Assembly (NCBI RefSeq): GCF_021130785.1
Contig: NC_060215.1
Coordinates: 65,662,501-65,726,500 of the forward strand
Direction of reading: 5' to 3'
From: Homalodisca vitripennis
Lineage: Eukaryota; Arthropoda; Insecta; Hemiptera; Cicadellidae
Length of the DNA stretch: 64,000 nt
Part shown: positions 1-12,584 of the stretch, in pieces
Numbering within the stretch: position 1 is the stretch's first letter
Layout of the letters: each line of letters starts with the position of its first letter
Made by a program: the position numbers and the translations under genes
Notes under the pieces: generated by a model
The model's database searches: none
Told to the model about the DNA's origin: nothing
The model's input: the letters and a program-made list of their open reading frames with translations, nothing else

Positions 1-269
1 TACTTGATACTTAATATCTCGTCCAATTGGCCTGTACGGCATTGGTTGTAGTGCAGATGCAGGGTTCATTTCGGACACCGATAATCCCCAGAATTAAAAA
101 AAAATATAATAAGTAAAGTGGTGAGGGAGCATAATTAAAGAAATTTGTAAGGTTTTATGTTATATAACTATGAAAACTATAAAAGAAAATAAATTTCTTT
201 AACGGTGAACTTATTTACAGTGACATTTACAGTGAGTTAATATTAGTGGGCAAAAGTTAGAAAGTTTTC
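1..269. other. AT-rich sequence, nothing recognised
   Basis: No coding, repeat or RNA signal was seen here apart from the possible far C-terminal end of the RT relic that begins just to the right. Confidence 0.4.
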
Positions 270-930
270 ATTCCTTGGCTGTACTTGGGCTTTTCCCAAA
301 TAATGCAAGATTGTGTTTTTCGCCATAAATGTTCCTGTTTCTGGTGTTGTATTTGAGTTTTGCATTATTTATTTCTCATTCCTCAATTTCTCGGTGCTTG
401 GTGACCACTGTTCTATCATCCGCAAACACAAATTATTTTCTGGAATTACTTTATATATGTCATTTGTGTAAATAAAAATGTAATGGACCCAGGATTGATC
501 TCTGAGGCACACCACAGATCCTGGCCAGTGTGGCTGTGATAGGTCCCGGTTTTGATCGAATAATTTGAATTTTAAATTTTGACACCACCGACTCCAAGAG
601 CCGACAGCTTTGTTATAAGTATGTCTGCCTCAACACTAACAAATGCTTCGCCGAGAAAAACATAAATTGAGCCAATTCAGTTTGTGACAAAATAAATTAG
701 AGCTAATTTAGTGGACTTGGATTTTCTGAAACCATAGTACCGACCACAAAGAAGGTTTGCGGTCCTTCCAGGTAGGCGGTCAGCTGATTACTAGCCATTT
801 TTCCTATGAATTTTGGAACAATCAGTAAAAGAGAGACGGGAAAATAGTTACACACCTCCCAATCAGCCTCATATTTAAACAAGGGCTTAACTTTCACAAT
901 CTTATACTTCTCTGGAAAAAATGCCTCTGC
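270..930 (-). pseudogene. Degenerate non-LTR retrotransposon reverse transcriptase
   Basis: Read on the minus strand, this stretch carries RT landmarks in the right order but in shifting frames. They are FFPEKYKIVKVKPLFK followed by NYFPVSLL (family form NYRPISLL), then AFVSVEADILITKLSALGVG (family form AFDSVDHDILL), then GVPQRSILGPLHF (family form GVPQGSILGPLLF), then FADD. FADD is the catalytic box of RT palm domains, so the order shows fingers to palm. A longest open piece of 117 codons covers only the first part (703-1056), and its N-terminal half looks unrelated. Stops and frameshifts separate the other boxes. No poly-A tail or target-site duplication was found. The motif style fits the Jockey/CR1 superfamily. 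It is certainly dead, and the exact clade is inferred only. Confidence 0.8.
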
Positions 931-3924
931 GGAGAGATACGTGTTGCATATATATATACATAATATATAATTTATACTATAAGGAAAGATACCATGGAAT
1001 TCTTTATTTTTATTATTTAAACAATGTTTCATATACACTCTAAAGAAATAGTTCAAAATTGTTATGTTGTTAGATAAGGAATCAAAGGGCTCTTATAGTC
1101 AATACAAAACAGTAAAAAAGTGGTGATATGCATGAGGGACCTAAAGTTTAAGTGTTTAATCTACTTTTTAACTATATTTTGTCTATTCTACCTACCGGGA
1201 AAACTCTAAGAAAGTCGATGCAAATACAGATTTCATATACACCTTAGGAGAATATATATCTATACCCCAGATGTCTACCGTTTCCTCTAGCCTCAAAGTG
1301 CACTTCATGGTTGTGTCGGGAGTTAAAAAAAAGGCTGAAGGCACTCTCTGTGTCTTGATAGATTAACGGAGGTTCCTTTAAAACGATAAAATCACCTAAA
1401 GTGGTCCCTCTTTCCTTATTTTTATCATAGTGTCGGCTTTACTAAAATTAATTAAGTTATTTGAGATCGCTTAGTATATACTTCAGTTCGGTGATGGCTG
1501 CAGCTGCCAAAGGATGCATGCCTTTTCCACGCTACAGACATTCCCTCTCTGGCATTCATCTCTGGTTTCATCCTTGGCTGGTTGCAAAGCTTGTATAAGT
1601 CATCATGTCCTGTCGCTACACCAGTATTTTGTTCCGAGTGGGCCGAGAAATATTGTTTTGAACTTAGAATGCCTAAACTCTTGACAGGTGAAATCGTTTT
1701 ATGTAGTAGGAGAAAATGATAGAGAGTTCTTCACAGTTCGATGTACAGTTGAAGTCCGAGTGTCACTTCCAAAACTATTTGTGTGAATTGTTTCCCTTGA
1801 AATCCAGAGTCAACATTTTGCTTAGTTCTTTCACTTTCGTATCAACTGCCCTTCAACAAGAATACGCGAGATAATAACAAAGGCACGAATAACAGGTGCC
1901 GACCTTGTCATTATGTCAGTGACTGCCGCTCGTGTGACAGAGGTCTACCGTACTCTCGTTCGGTGGTCGATAGATTGTGGTACAGAAACAGTTTTTTTGA
2001 CATTGCGGAAGAGTACAGTAGATCCGTAAATCCGATATGGCATTACTATCACTCCCTTTCTTTCAATTCTTGTTATTTTAACCTCACTTAGTTCGCTTCT
2101 GTTTATGTTGCAGACAATATGACAAATTGTACCCGTAGCACCTAGTATTGCACTGACTGTACTGATTGGTAAAGGGAATCCACTTCATCCTCGCTTACTA
2201 ATATTCATATTCAACGTTAATTTATCATATTTATGTGTCATCATAAAAAACCACCGTGCTTTATTATCATGTATAGTTTTTTTTTAATTAAAAAGCCATA
2301 ATTTCAATTGGTAAATATTGATGTACGGTTACTGAAAAAATAAGTCTAATATCGAATTTCAATTAAGTGTGTGTTGTAAAAACATCTGAACATAACCAGT
2401 TTGTATAAAGCTGTACAATTATTATAACATAATAAAGATAGATTTATTGTTGTGCTCACCACACTTGCATTCTGATGTATCATCCAAGGAGGAAACTGGA
2501 TGATTTGTCGTTGGCCGCCTAAGACACACCGATTCACTTAACGCAAAGGAAGATGTCAAGGTAAACTACCAACAACCTGCAAAACTGTTAGTAGATTGAC
2601 GCTAGACGCGTACAACAAGCAGTTCCACCCGTTTTTAAGCGACACTATGCCTAAGCGACAGGTTGTACCACGTTTAGAAAAGTATGACAAATAATACTAA
2701 CCGTCTATGAAAAAATTACTGTTGTTTGCATGAGTGAAGATAACGTCTCCCAGACCTAATTAAATGGAGGAATAAACTAAATGTGTCACAAAACTAATCA
2801 AACACAAATTATATTGAAATTGGTACGAAATTAAAAATACATTAGAATGTTACATATAACATATAAAATCCAAATCTGAACGTATTCTTATATTTTAGAT
2901 AGAAAAATTAATTTAGCCAATGCCTTCCATTAAAGTCAACATATATACCGCTTTCAGTTTTCTGAAAGAACGGAATTCGCCTTGGAATCGTAACAAAAAA
3001 CCTAAACCGATTGTATTAAATTGGAATGGAGTGGAATGTACTATTTCCTATGTCTTGTTTAGGTAGCCTGACAAATATATTCTGGCAAATTAAAACTAAA
3101 TCAACTTAGCGATTGTTTGTGATCGATTGCGTTCCCTTGAATTATTTAACATGAAAAATCTACTTTCGATTTCACTTCTTAATCTGTTGACCCTTTCCGT
3201 GTTTGGCTTTACTACTGAACCTTTGCGGACAACAAGACACGTGTTTGCGTACTATCGTTCATATTATTTACTTAAATGTTTCAAAATTAACGCGCTCTTG
3301 ATGGAAGAGGTTTTTTAACAACACACGTGAACAAGACTGTAATGTAATAAAACGAATATAGTATATAACATAATAACAAATTAGAAAGTCTTTTACATAC
3401 TAACCCATAGAACTCTCAAGTAAAAAACCTCGATTCAGTATGAAAACAGACATGATTGACAGTTTCATCAATATTGAAAGCGATTTGTAATAATTTATAA
3501 TTATTTCCCTCTCAACACGAAGCCAATAGGTGTTGAGTAGGCTTTCTTAGAGAGAGAGTTAACGATCTAGATCGACCTCTTCCAAATCCGGTTATATCGT
3601 TGCAGCTTCTCTTTACAGAGCACGTGAGTGGATTGATTGATTGAAGCTAATAGCTTCTTCAGCATAATTAATGGGCAGGGTAATATATAGATACTTAATT
3701 CGATGATGCTCCCTTAATTACAAGAAAACTTAATTTCCAACTATTATTTGAGATATTAATCATTTCTTAGGTTGACTAAATTTATAAGCTAATATGAATT
3801 TACAGTTGCAGTTTCTTGACATTCAGCCCAAAGGTGGACACAGGTTCAAAATTAAAAGTACACATTGCTTTCATATCGAAATTACTAATTTTAACATCTT
3901 TAATTTCTTTCACTCGTGGGACTG
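931..3924. other. AT-rich non-coding stretch
   Basis: Only short chance reading frames are present. I recognise no protein motif, RNA gene or repeat. Confidence 0.5.
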
Positions 3925-4470
3925 AAAAAACTCATGTCTGTCTGTCAGCACGATATATCGAAAACGAACTCCCTATACGCTTGAAATTGAATTATATGAG
4001 GAACACTGAATTCGATTATAGTGCTTTTAACTCCATGGGATTTGGCTAAGCGTTAGCGAATGTTTACATTTGTCTCATAGGTAACCACGGCGGTAACGAG
4101 AAAATAGCAGAATAACAAAATGTGTAAACAATACATCTGTTAGAGATTCAAACATGTCATATATTATCATGTGTAGCCTAACTATCCCCACATTTTTACG
4201 GTGACTTGGTGAGTAGACGTACTCGTATATTTTTTAAACACTGATATGAAACCCAATTTCATGAACAAAAAACTGAATGTATCATGTGGCAACAAAGGGT
4301 TTATCTGCAGACTTGAAATTTTGCATTAAAACTTATTTATATATAGAAAAGAATGAGTTCTATGATATTGTACGTTTGACCATGGAAGTTGGATGAGCAT
4401 CGTTGAAGCCATCTACAGATTTCAAACTTTGTATGCAACCTCAGCGAGGCCTGTTACAAGTGATGTGAAG
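3925..4470. repeat. Worn interspersed repeat with recurring CTTGAAATT motif
   Basis: The block starts with a CTGTCTGTCAGCACGATAT phrase, then a passage ending GCTTGAAATTGAATTATATG. Two related phrases follow: CAGACTTGAAATTTTGCAT near 4310 and CAGATTTCAAACTTTGTATG near 4417, the latter followed by AACCTCAGCGAGG. A CTGTCTGTC tract followed by an ACGATAT and a CTTGAAATTT phrase is a style I associate with old arthropod interspersed repeats. I therefore read this as two or three diverged copies of one repeat. The 77-codon frame at 3816-4049 is a by-product of it. Confidence 0.35.
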
Positions 4471-6725
4471 TACTTTTATCTTGATAACAAGGTACATAAA
4501 TAGTGCGTTAAGGTATATTTTAAAATATTTTAGTTTTTACATATTTCCAAATATTTGATAACATTTCTTCTTCCATGGGTTCAAAGAAGTTATATTTGGT
4601 TTCAACAATAAGAATAGCTTCTGGCATATTTCACGATTAGAGTAAAATTTTGTTCTTTGAAAATTAGACGTAAAATTTTTATCCTGTTAAAATCAAAGAG
4701 TGCATTCGGACTTTGGAAGAGAAGTATTTCAATTAGACATTCTACTCAACGAATCAGTTAAGTATTAAAACTCTTATACTTCCAAATGTGCTAGGCACCC
4801 GAGACACACCATTTTGTAAGTATGATGCACAAACCAAACTGCTCATACTTATTGCGAATTTCTGCCTTACGTGTTGGAAATATGAACACGTACAACAATC
4901 ATCGTTAATTTTAACAAAGCAGCGTGAGTTTTATTTATTTTCACTTTTTTGTTAAAAAAATTTGAAAAGTTCACTATCCTTTGTAGCGCTTAACAGGTTC
5001 GCGTGGACAACGGCGTGGGCCATTATTGGCACATGATGTCGTCCAATATTTAGAGTGAACCATTGCAAGGCATGGCCAATGTTTGTTAAATTCCATAATG
5101 GTCCACAAAATATTCATATTATGCATGTCGTTTTATCTATATCGGGCGTGTAGTTAACGCGTTTAAAGTACTGAACGGTTCTGAAGAATAACTCATACAA
5201 GACTTTTCAATTTTTACCTAGAAAAGTTATAAAATAATTTTTTCATATAAAAAATATAATATTACCAAATATTTTATAGGGTCTTACGCATGACATTAAA
5301 ACAAAATAATATGAAAAATAATTTAGACAGGATACAGTATGAGCCGATAAATAGCTACGTCTTCCAAAAGTAATATTGTATTTTAATAAGAAATTGTGTA
5401 CAGCCCACATACACAATTACACACACATACATAAGAAAAGACAACAATTACTGCACAAGTGAAAGAATTTTAAAACTTCTAATACGTCTGTAGTGTCCAA
5501 TATTCGATGTAAGTAAATAAGCATGTCTACACCTATTGAGATAAATCAGATAAGTATGTAGTAATAAAGCAAGCAGCTGTTAGAGTGACGTTACGATTTG
5601 CATACTATTATAGATGTATGTTCTATTTCAGTTCATTACGTATTTGTAAGAGATGGAAGAGGGCATATGAGAATTTTGCTATTTCTGAGCTGTAATAAAT
5701 GACGATGTTTCAACATGGAGGCCGATTTCAAGGTAGACTGTAACATTAGAATTATTAACATAAAATAACGTTCTTGATGAAATATATATATCGAAAACTT
5801 AAAATGTTATAATTTAAAATTGCTATTAAGTCATTGTATATCCTTTTAATAGTGATCTTCAAATTAAAAATAATTGTACTGTGAAACTTTTAAATAACAA
5901 GATATCTTATATGAGACTATTATATAAGGCTTTGCTGATAACTAATGAGATGTTATAATTCTAATATTATGATTGTATTGGAGAATGTGTGCAAATATAA
6001 AATATCACCTTCGTAGCCATAGGAAGCAAAGGCAATTAGTTTTGGATAGAAGCATTTAAATCTCTGCATTTCATTGCTATCCTATATTTACAAAACCAGA
6101 GTAAATACATTACATAACATTATTAAATGTTATATTACCTTGAACCAATAAAAATCTCCCTTGTTGCCGCATTGGCAGTACATTGAGCAACGTCACATGC
6201 CAATTGTCATGCATTATTCTGGCAAAAGAGTATATTTGGCAAATATCTACTGGGCTAAACAAACAAGGAGTAAAAATCAATTGAAAATTAGAGTAAAACT
6301 CGAAAATGCTTATCACAGTTTGATTGTTTTATAAATAATTTTGAAAGGGTTTTGAAGTAATTTATTTAGGTATTAACAATATGTTACATGACATAGACCA
6401 TACATTAAAAAATAATAATTAAATTATGTCATGAAATGTTACTTAGTATAATTTACATACTGTTGCAATGTGACAGTAATTCTTTGTATACAGGAGAATG
6501 TGTGTAATAAGCACAAAAAATATATTTTTTGTAGCTCTAGTATGAGAATTAATTTGGGATTTAACACATGAATCCCCTCTTTGGATTGCTCTTCTGCTTT
6601 TACAAAACTAATAAAAGTTTAACTGGGTTGACACAATAAATTTGCAGTATTGTAGCATTGCCAGGACATATGTCATAAATCGAAAGGGTTTATATGTTAA
6701 ATGATTCAATCCTAAACCATTGTCA
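4471..6725. other. AT-rich non-coding stretch
   Basis: Very AT-rich, with only short chance frames. Nothing recognised. Confidence 0.5.
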
Positions 6726-6954
6726 CATAATTTAGTTTTCAACCCAAAATACCAGAGCTATTTATAATTGATACGCCTTAAGCACCTACTTCATCGTTGT
6801 GACTCCAAGGCAAAATAATATCGCTCTTTTTATGTACTGTGATTGGAAGTTAAAATAATAAAAGCTACAGCTTACCTTGAAAGAGTAGACATACAGGATT
6901 GAATGCTCCATATCATCAAGTCAGTCTATTAGTTTTAAATCTGAATTAACAGTA
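6726..6954. repeat. Partial copy (229 bp) of the 397-bp repeat found at 9280-10073
   Basis: From CATAATTTAG to GAATTAACAGTA this matches 9345-9573 and the corresponding part of the next unit at the same length, with almost no differences. The flanks on both sides are unrelated to the longer units. It is therefore an internal segment of the unit placed about 2.6 kb away in the same orientation. The near identity implies a recent copying event. Confidence 0.9.
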
Positions 6955-7438
6955 TGGCTACAAAGACAATATTTTGGTGTATTTATACAGTCTCAAATAC
7001 AAAACAAAACGAGAGTGAAGTAGATAAACTGACTTTATATAATATTTGAAGTGTTATCGTTTCTAGATTTATGACGCTGAGAACAATATATTTGAATGTT
7101 CTAACTTAAAAGCTCTCACACATATATGGTTTTAGTAAAACGGAAGCATTCGAACTGTGAATGTCCCGTATGAAAATCAAGGAGTAGGGTCAAGATGACT
7201 GTCATACGATTAGGTGTTGCCCTTTTACTCAGCACAGAAGATGGTTAAGGTGAAGTTGTTCAGTTTAGGATATAATAAACATTGACCTGAGAATACATAA
7301 AATGTAGACTTACCTTTGACTTACTTTAGGCACGAAGCATATGTTTTTATGGCTTTTATGAAGATTGTTTTTTTTTAGTGTCGTTTAAGTAGTAAATATA
7401 AGTCACCTGTTTACGAACTGATTTAATATAATACGATT
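6955..7438. other. AT-rich spacer
   Basis: Nothing recognised. Confidence 0.5.
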
Positions 7439-7759
7439 ATGTTTCTATTGATATATCTTCTTTTACAATTATTGTTACATCACACCGTTGGAAGTGAAAT
7501 AGATACATTAATACACAAGATAAACATTGCTACTCACAAACTAAAACTAAATTACAGAAACTCTCCTTTTCATGTAAATAACACACGCTTCGGAGACTTG
7601 CTGTGCGTTCTCTCAGCCAGGGAGGATCAAAATTGTTTAACGGTCACCCTCGAGGTAAACCTCCGCACGAACGCTCTTCGGCTCGAACCAACGAGGTTGA
7701 AAATACCAAAAGGGGTGAACTACCAGAATGACAAGAACACAGAGGTCGAAAAGAAATAA
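7439..7759 (+). CDS. Hypothetical small secreted-type protein (106 aa), uncertain
   Basis: The open frame begins with a very hydrophobic run (MFLLIYLLLQLLLHHTVGS) that looks like a secretory signal peptide, with a plausible cleavage after VGS. The remaining roughly 87 residues are hydrophilic, with two cysteines, one possible N-glycosylation site (NNT) and a lysine/glutamate-rich tail. I recognise no family. The composition of the second half is less AT-driven than the surroundings. A frame this long could still arise by chance in this window, no TATA or polyA context was checked beyond inspection, and it may equally be a single exon. Treat it as a candidate only. Confidence 0.2.
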   Translation: MFLLIYLLLQLLLHHTVGSEIDTLIHKINIATHKLKLNYRNSPFHVNNTRFGDLLCVLSAREDQNCLTVTLEVNLRTNALRLEPTRLKIPKGVNYQNDKNTEVEKK

Positions 7760-7986
7760 TGAAGACCATCTGGCTAAAGACAGAGAAGTAATAGGAAGTA
7801 GTTTTTTGCAGACCATGTTAAACGTTAAAATTCGGTTTGTAACATTTTAAGGCTTTAGAACCTGTCATTGGAAACCCATGATTATGACGATTACAGAGAA
7901 CAATAGTAAATTTGTTATAAAAACATCCAGTTCCTTTCTTGTAATTAAATATGTTTTAGTGAAGGAAGGGAGGGTGTCAGATGGCA

Positions 7987-8110
7987 GCGATGACAGATGC
8001 CAGGTTGTGTATGTGAGAGCAATGCAGCTGTCATCGCATCGCCCGGTGTGATGAGCCGATGGCCCGACACATCGGCCCGGCAGGCGGAGGGCCACCCTGA
8101 CAGTCACTTT
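7987..8110. other. Small GC-rich patch with hairpins
   Basis: GCGATGACAG at 7987-7996 is exactly complementary to CTGTCATCGC at 8028-8037, giving a 10-bp stem with a 31-nt loop. Immediately right, CCGATG and CATCGG form a second small stem in a GC-rich block that stands out from the AT-rich surroundings. This could be a conserved regulatory element or a structured RNA. The function is unknown. Confidence 0.35.
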
Positions 8111-8579
8111 GGGTCAGAGTATACTGCAGTATGTGTGCCTTGATGTGAAAATTCAACGAATTTGATGCCTCAATAATTAGGTGTTAAACGGCGTTAACTC
8201 CATCCTTTGGATAGTGTCCGTTCATATATTTAAATAATTCACTCTGTTTGGGGTTAGGCGTTGAATCTAATTCCACTGAAATCGGAAAAACTATAAACTG
8301 TCCGAATTAAATAAAATAACAGAGATACTATTACAAAAAGGTAAATGGGTTAGTTACTTATAAGATGACAATCGTTGTAAGTTACTAAATAAAGTGTTGT
8401 TAGCCCACTCGCGGTGAAGTCTAGAAACATTTATTTTATGTTCAAGTTCCACATTTGTAATATTTATGTGTTAGTACATTAAATGTAAAATTGATACGAA
8501 AATTACATAATATATTTGACGATGTTCTCTTAAATATAAATAAATACTACTGGGCGTCTCAAGTACATATTATTAACCA

Positions 8580-8990
8580 CCAGAATTCCAGCAGGGAACA
8601 CCGATAAAAAGGTAAAATAGATTACTTACTGAGCAGTAATACTAGTTATGCCTGAAGCTCTCGGGTGAGGTGGTCCCCAGTAGTCGTTCCGATGCGCCCC
8701 GATCGGAGTAAATGTCAAGGGCCTTAAATATGCTAAGAAAAGGCGATAGGCTAGAATTGAAAGCATGATGAACACGGTGTACCAGGATCCCCAATTCACC
8801 TCGTAGGCTTGTCACAATTTTACCGACTTCGCCTTATGTGCCTTACCATGAGGGATGTGTTGGCAGAGATATGCTGCCTCAATTTGTTTCATACATTTGC
8901 TCTTCTTGAATGACGTGACAAAATACGGGAGTAAATTGTCTTTGGATTTCATCCACTCATCAATAATCCATAGGTATCACCCAGGCCCTA
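8580..8990 (-). pseudogene. Decayed coding-like stretch with a membrane segment, family uncertain
   Basis: On the minus strand one frame reads through about 130 codons with only two internal stops. It contains DEWMKSKDNLLPYFVTSFKK, a cysteine-containing stretch, then YEVNWGSWYTVFIMLSILAY, which looks like a membrane helix entered from a tryptophan-rich edge, and finally a proline-rich end before a stop. The composition is far from the AT-rich background, which suggests former coding sequence. The final helix after a short Cys/His-containing loop is loosely reminiscent of the C-terminus of ABCG-type transporters, but this is a guess from pattern only. It may instead be a fragment of an unrecognised transposon. 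Confidence 0.35.
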
Positions 8991-9279
8991 AAATTGGACT
9001 GTAAAAGCGAATAGTAATTTTTTGTTTATCATCTTTTCCATCTTGATGTATTTATATTTCCAGTCAGCATAGATCCAACAGGGGAAGATAGAAAAGAATA
9101 AGAGAAAATGAAGCTGAGGTCCATGCATAAACCACTTTTCACAGGTAAAAAAATGAAAAAAAGTTTCCAATCCCTTATTGAGGTCTCCTGAATTACGGAG
9201 ATAACGTCAGGAGTCCAACAAAGCACGTCCCACTCCTAAACAGCGTAGTAAATACTTTAGCTATTTGATTCCAAGCTTT

Positions 9280-9676
9280 AACAACAGTGACAATGTGGTC
9301 ATCAAGAACATGATATGGATTACTCGGGCCCTTGGAATTTAACCCATAATTTAGTTTTCAACCCAAAATACCAGAGCTATTTATAATTGATACGCCTTAA
9401 GCACCTACTTCATCGTTGTGACTCCAAGGCAAAATAATATCGCTCTTTTTATGTACTGTGATTGGAAGTTAAAATAATAAAAGCTACAGCTTACCTTGAA
9501 AGAGTAGACATACAGGATTGAATGCTCCATATCATCAAGTCAGTCTATTAGTTTTAAATCTGAATTAACAGTAACTATTTTTTATGAATTTATATCCTTT
9601 TTATCTATTAGTTTTAAACTAAAATACCGATGACTATTCTTAATTAGGATTGATGGGCCTGTATCATGTACTTCGT
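9280..9676. repeat. 397-bp unit, first tandem copy
   Basis: The unit runs from AACAACAGTGACAATGTGG to CATGTACTTCGT and is followed at once by a second copy of identical length. Only a few substitutions separate the two, for example GTCATCAAG versus GTCAGCAAG and GCCCTTGG versus GCCCTTAG. No protein motif is visible in it. Confidence 0.95.
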
Positions 9677-10073
9677 AACAACAGTGACAATGTGGTCAGC
9701 AAGAACATGATATGGATTACTCGGGCCCTTAGAATTTAACTCATAATTTAGTTTTCAACCCAAAATACCAGAGCTATTTATAATTGATACGCCTTAAGCA
9801 CCTACTTCATCGTTGTGACTCCAAGGCAAAATAATATCGCTCTTTGTATGAACTGTGATTGGAAGTTAAAATAATAAAAGCTACAGCTTACCTTGAAAGA
9901 GTAGACATACAGGATTGAATGCTCCATATCATCAAGTCAGTCTATTAGTTTTAAATCTGAATTAACAGTAACTATTTTTTATGAATTTATATCCTTTTTA
10001 TCTATTAGTTTTAAACTAAAATACCGATGACTATTCTTAATTAAGATTGATGGGCCTGTATCATGTACTTCGT
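9677..10073. repeat. 397-bp unit, second tandem copy
   Basis: Head-to-tail duplicate of 9280-9676. The two junction-defining ends (AACAACAGTG and TACTTCGT) are the same, so this is a simple tandem duplication, probably by unequal exchange or replication slippage. A 229-bp inner part also occurs at 6726-6954. Confidence 0.95.
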
Positions 10074-10333
10074 CTTTTTGTCAAAGTACTAACGATTTTG
10101 TGTAGTAAAAAACGCTTGCATTGCACAGGAAAGTAGCGCATATTAAGTTAATTAATTAAAATATCTTTTACTGCGAAGACATTTCAGTATACAATTCAAT
10201 AACAATAACTTAGCTACCTAAAAACTAAATAGTGCAAAAAAATGTTTATTAAAACAAAATTATTTGTACCAACAATAATTTTCAAATGACTGCCCCCCTT
10301 TTCTAAAAGAATATTGGATGGGATTGTTTGAGT

Positions 10334-10566
10334 GATAATACCCATGAAAAAGATAGGGTGGTTTGAGAGGGGCGGTAACGCCTAGTCCTGATTTTAACCA
10401 AAACTTAAGCGATAATATCAAAGGAAAACATAGGGTGATTTGAGAGGGGCGGTAACGTCTAGTCCTGATTCCACCAAAACGTAAGTGATAATACCAAAGG
10501 AAAAGATAGGGTGATTTGAGAAGGGCGGTAACGCATATTTTGTTGATTTCAAGCATAACTACCAGC
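10334..10566. repeat. Tandem repeat, about three units of 76-77 bp
   Basis: The phrases GATAATA, AAAGATAGGGTG and TTTGAGAGGGGCGGTAACG recur with starts at 10334, 10411 and 10487. A fourth start, at 10567, is degenerate. The 98-codon minus-strand frame here is a by-product of this repetition. The GGGGCGGTAACG core is unusually GC-rich for this neighbourhood. Confidence 0.85.
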
Positions 10567-12584
10567 GATAATTGTTAATAAGAAGACGACCATGATTGTG
10601 CCAGGCCGTATCGTCCGGTTATCTGATTGTAGCTTCAGTAATAGCAATCCATTTTTAATGAAGCCTGTGAATTGAGCAATTACGTAATTATAGGTAAATA
10701 GTTTAAGGTATTATGACGATTCACCATTCTTTCATTGAGGTTTTCTAAATTTTAGTGAACATCTGCACCGGGAAATTGCAACTGTTTATCAAACACCTGC
10801 TTCTTGTATGCCGACGCAAATCCATCATTACCAAATTAAAAGATTCGAGCTAATTTTCCAGCTTTGCATAAATAAACAAAATTGGAGAGAGCCGGTGGTC
10901 GCACTGTCGGATCCAGGACAGTGACCGCTGTTGGATTTGAGTGTCGGTTAATAAGAAGTTTATAGGCGGTCCTTAATTGGAGTACTGTTTCCCATTTATG
11001 TTTACCTCTTACTGTATTGATTATTTACCTTATTAAAGACTCAACAAGGCCTTGCAATCACGTAGTTGTTCGTCTGCAAGTGCGTAACTCTCGATAAAAA
11101 CGTTCTAGAGTCCTTGGTACATAGATTCCTCTTAGTCCATGACAGAACTCTATTGGAGTCAAAAGATAAAAGGACAGTCCGTCGGTGAGATACCTCTTTC
11201 GTTACGTTCTGTTGGATCCTTCGATATTTCATTGCATCGTTAAATTCTGGTAATTGTTTGGATATTTTAAGGAACTGTGGTCTATGAGTGGACGCTTATT
11301 TGAATAAATATACAGTTAAAATATTTAAATAAAGGTACGATCAGGCCAAATTAATTTATAAGTTCAAGACTGTCGGGTCACTTGGTTCTAAAAGCTCAAG
11401 TAGTGAAGTACAACTAATCTATCTGATGTTATAAAGAAGAGAGGTAACACACTATACATTTTTATAGATAGTACACTATGATTACAAATTTTTGTATGTA
11501 TTTTATAGGTTGACTTTGGTTAATTTTGTCGGGTTTCTAGTAGTTACTTAGACATAAAGACAAATATAGACACAATGTTGCTCTGTCCTAAAAAGGTTCC
11601 TACAGTTCCTTCCATAAACTATAGAATAATAGGCTGATTGTATTAGTGTACACTAATTTTAAAGTCTAGACACCATTTTTTTACAACGCGAGAGGAAGAG
11701 CAAAAGCCATTCGTTGTTAATAAAATATTAACTAATGTAACTAACGTAATGTTCTTCTAAATTAGACTCTGCATTCATAATTTTACCGTGGGCATCACTT
11801 AACATACAAAAACCTTTTTAACTCATTTTATTTTTTGACTTGAACATTATTGTAAACCCATTATAAGCACACTGTGTAGGTATGACTTAAAAGTATGTTT
11901 TACATCGTCATTACCTTTGCATAAACAGGTAACATTAACAAAAAGTGTGTAGTAAAACGTGAACTGTATATTTTGTAAACTAATTTACATTACATCAAAT
12001 CATATTTTGTTTGGAAATGAAAGTTTAATCTATAAAGTAAATTAGTTATAACGGAAATATTGGTTCATAAGTAATTGAGGAATAAATAGTTCAATCTTGA
12101 ACTACAGTGGTACCTCAATCAATGAATATATGCATAAAGAGCAGAACAGCATGCTACCATCACAAGATGTCCGGTTCTTCCGACGGGTTGGGGCGATGAC
12201 AGCCAGAAGGTACACAACAGCCAACTGTCAGCCACTAGAGAGCCATTGTCAGTATAGCTGATATCTTTATTTGATTTGTGAATCTCTTGCATTGCAAATT
12301 GAAATTAGTAAACGTGCAGAGTGCTGAACATTCATAAAGTGTGAATGCCTTGTAACGAAAGTTTATTGACTATTTAATGTAAAACAAAGAAGTTGCACAA
12401 ATTGTTACAAACAAAATACATAGTAACTAGCAGTAAGAAACAATACAAAATAATAAAAAAATGCCTTGACAAAAAAAAACCTTACGAATAAATAGAGATA
12501 TAAAAACCCAATGTGATAACTACTCAGCAGATGCAATGCACGCCCCTAAAATATAGTAGGATAAGACTAGGCACAATTGTACAG
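10567..12584. other. AT-rich non-coding stretch
   Basis: Nothing is recognised apart from a short GC-rich inverted repeat (CACTGTC at 10902 with GACAGTG at 10917). Confidence 0.45.

Noticed and set aside
10260..10556. 98-codon minus-strand frame
   Set aside because: Explained by the 76-bp tandem repeat.
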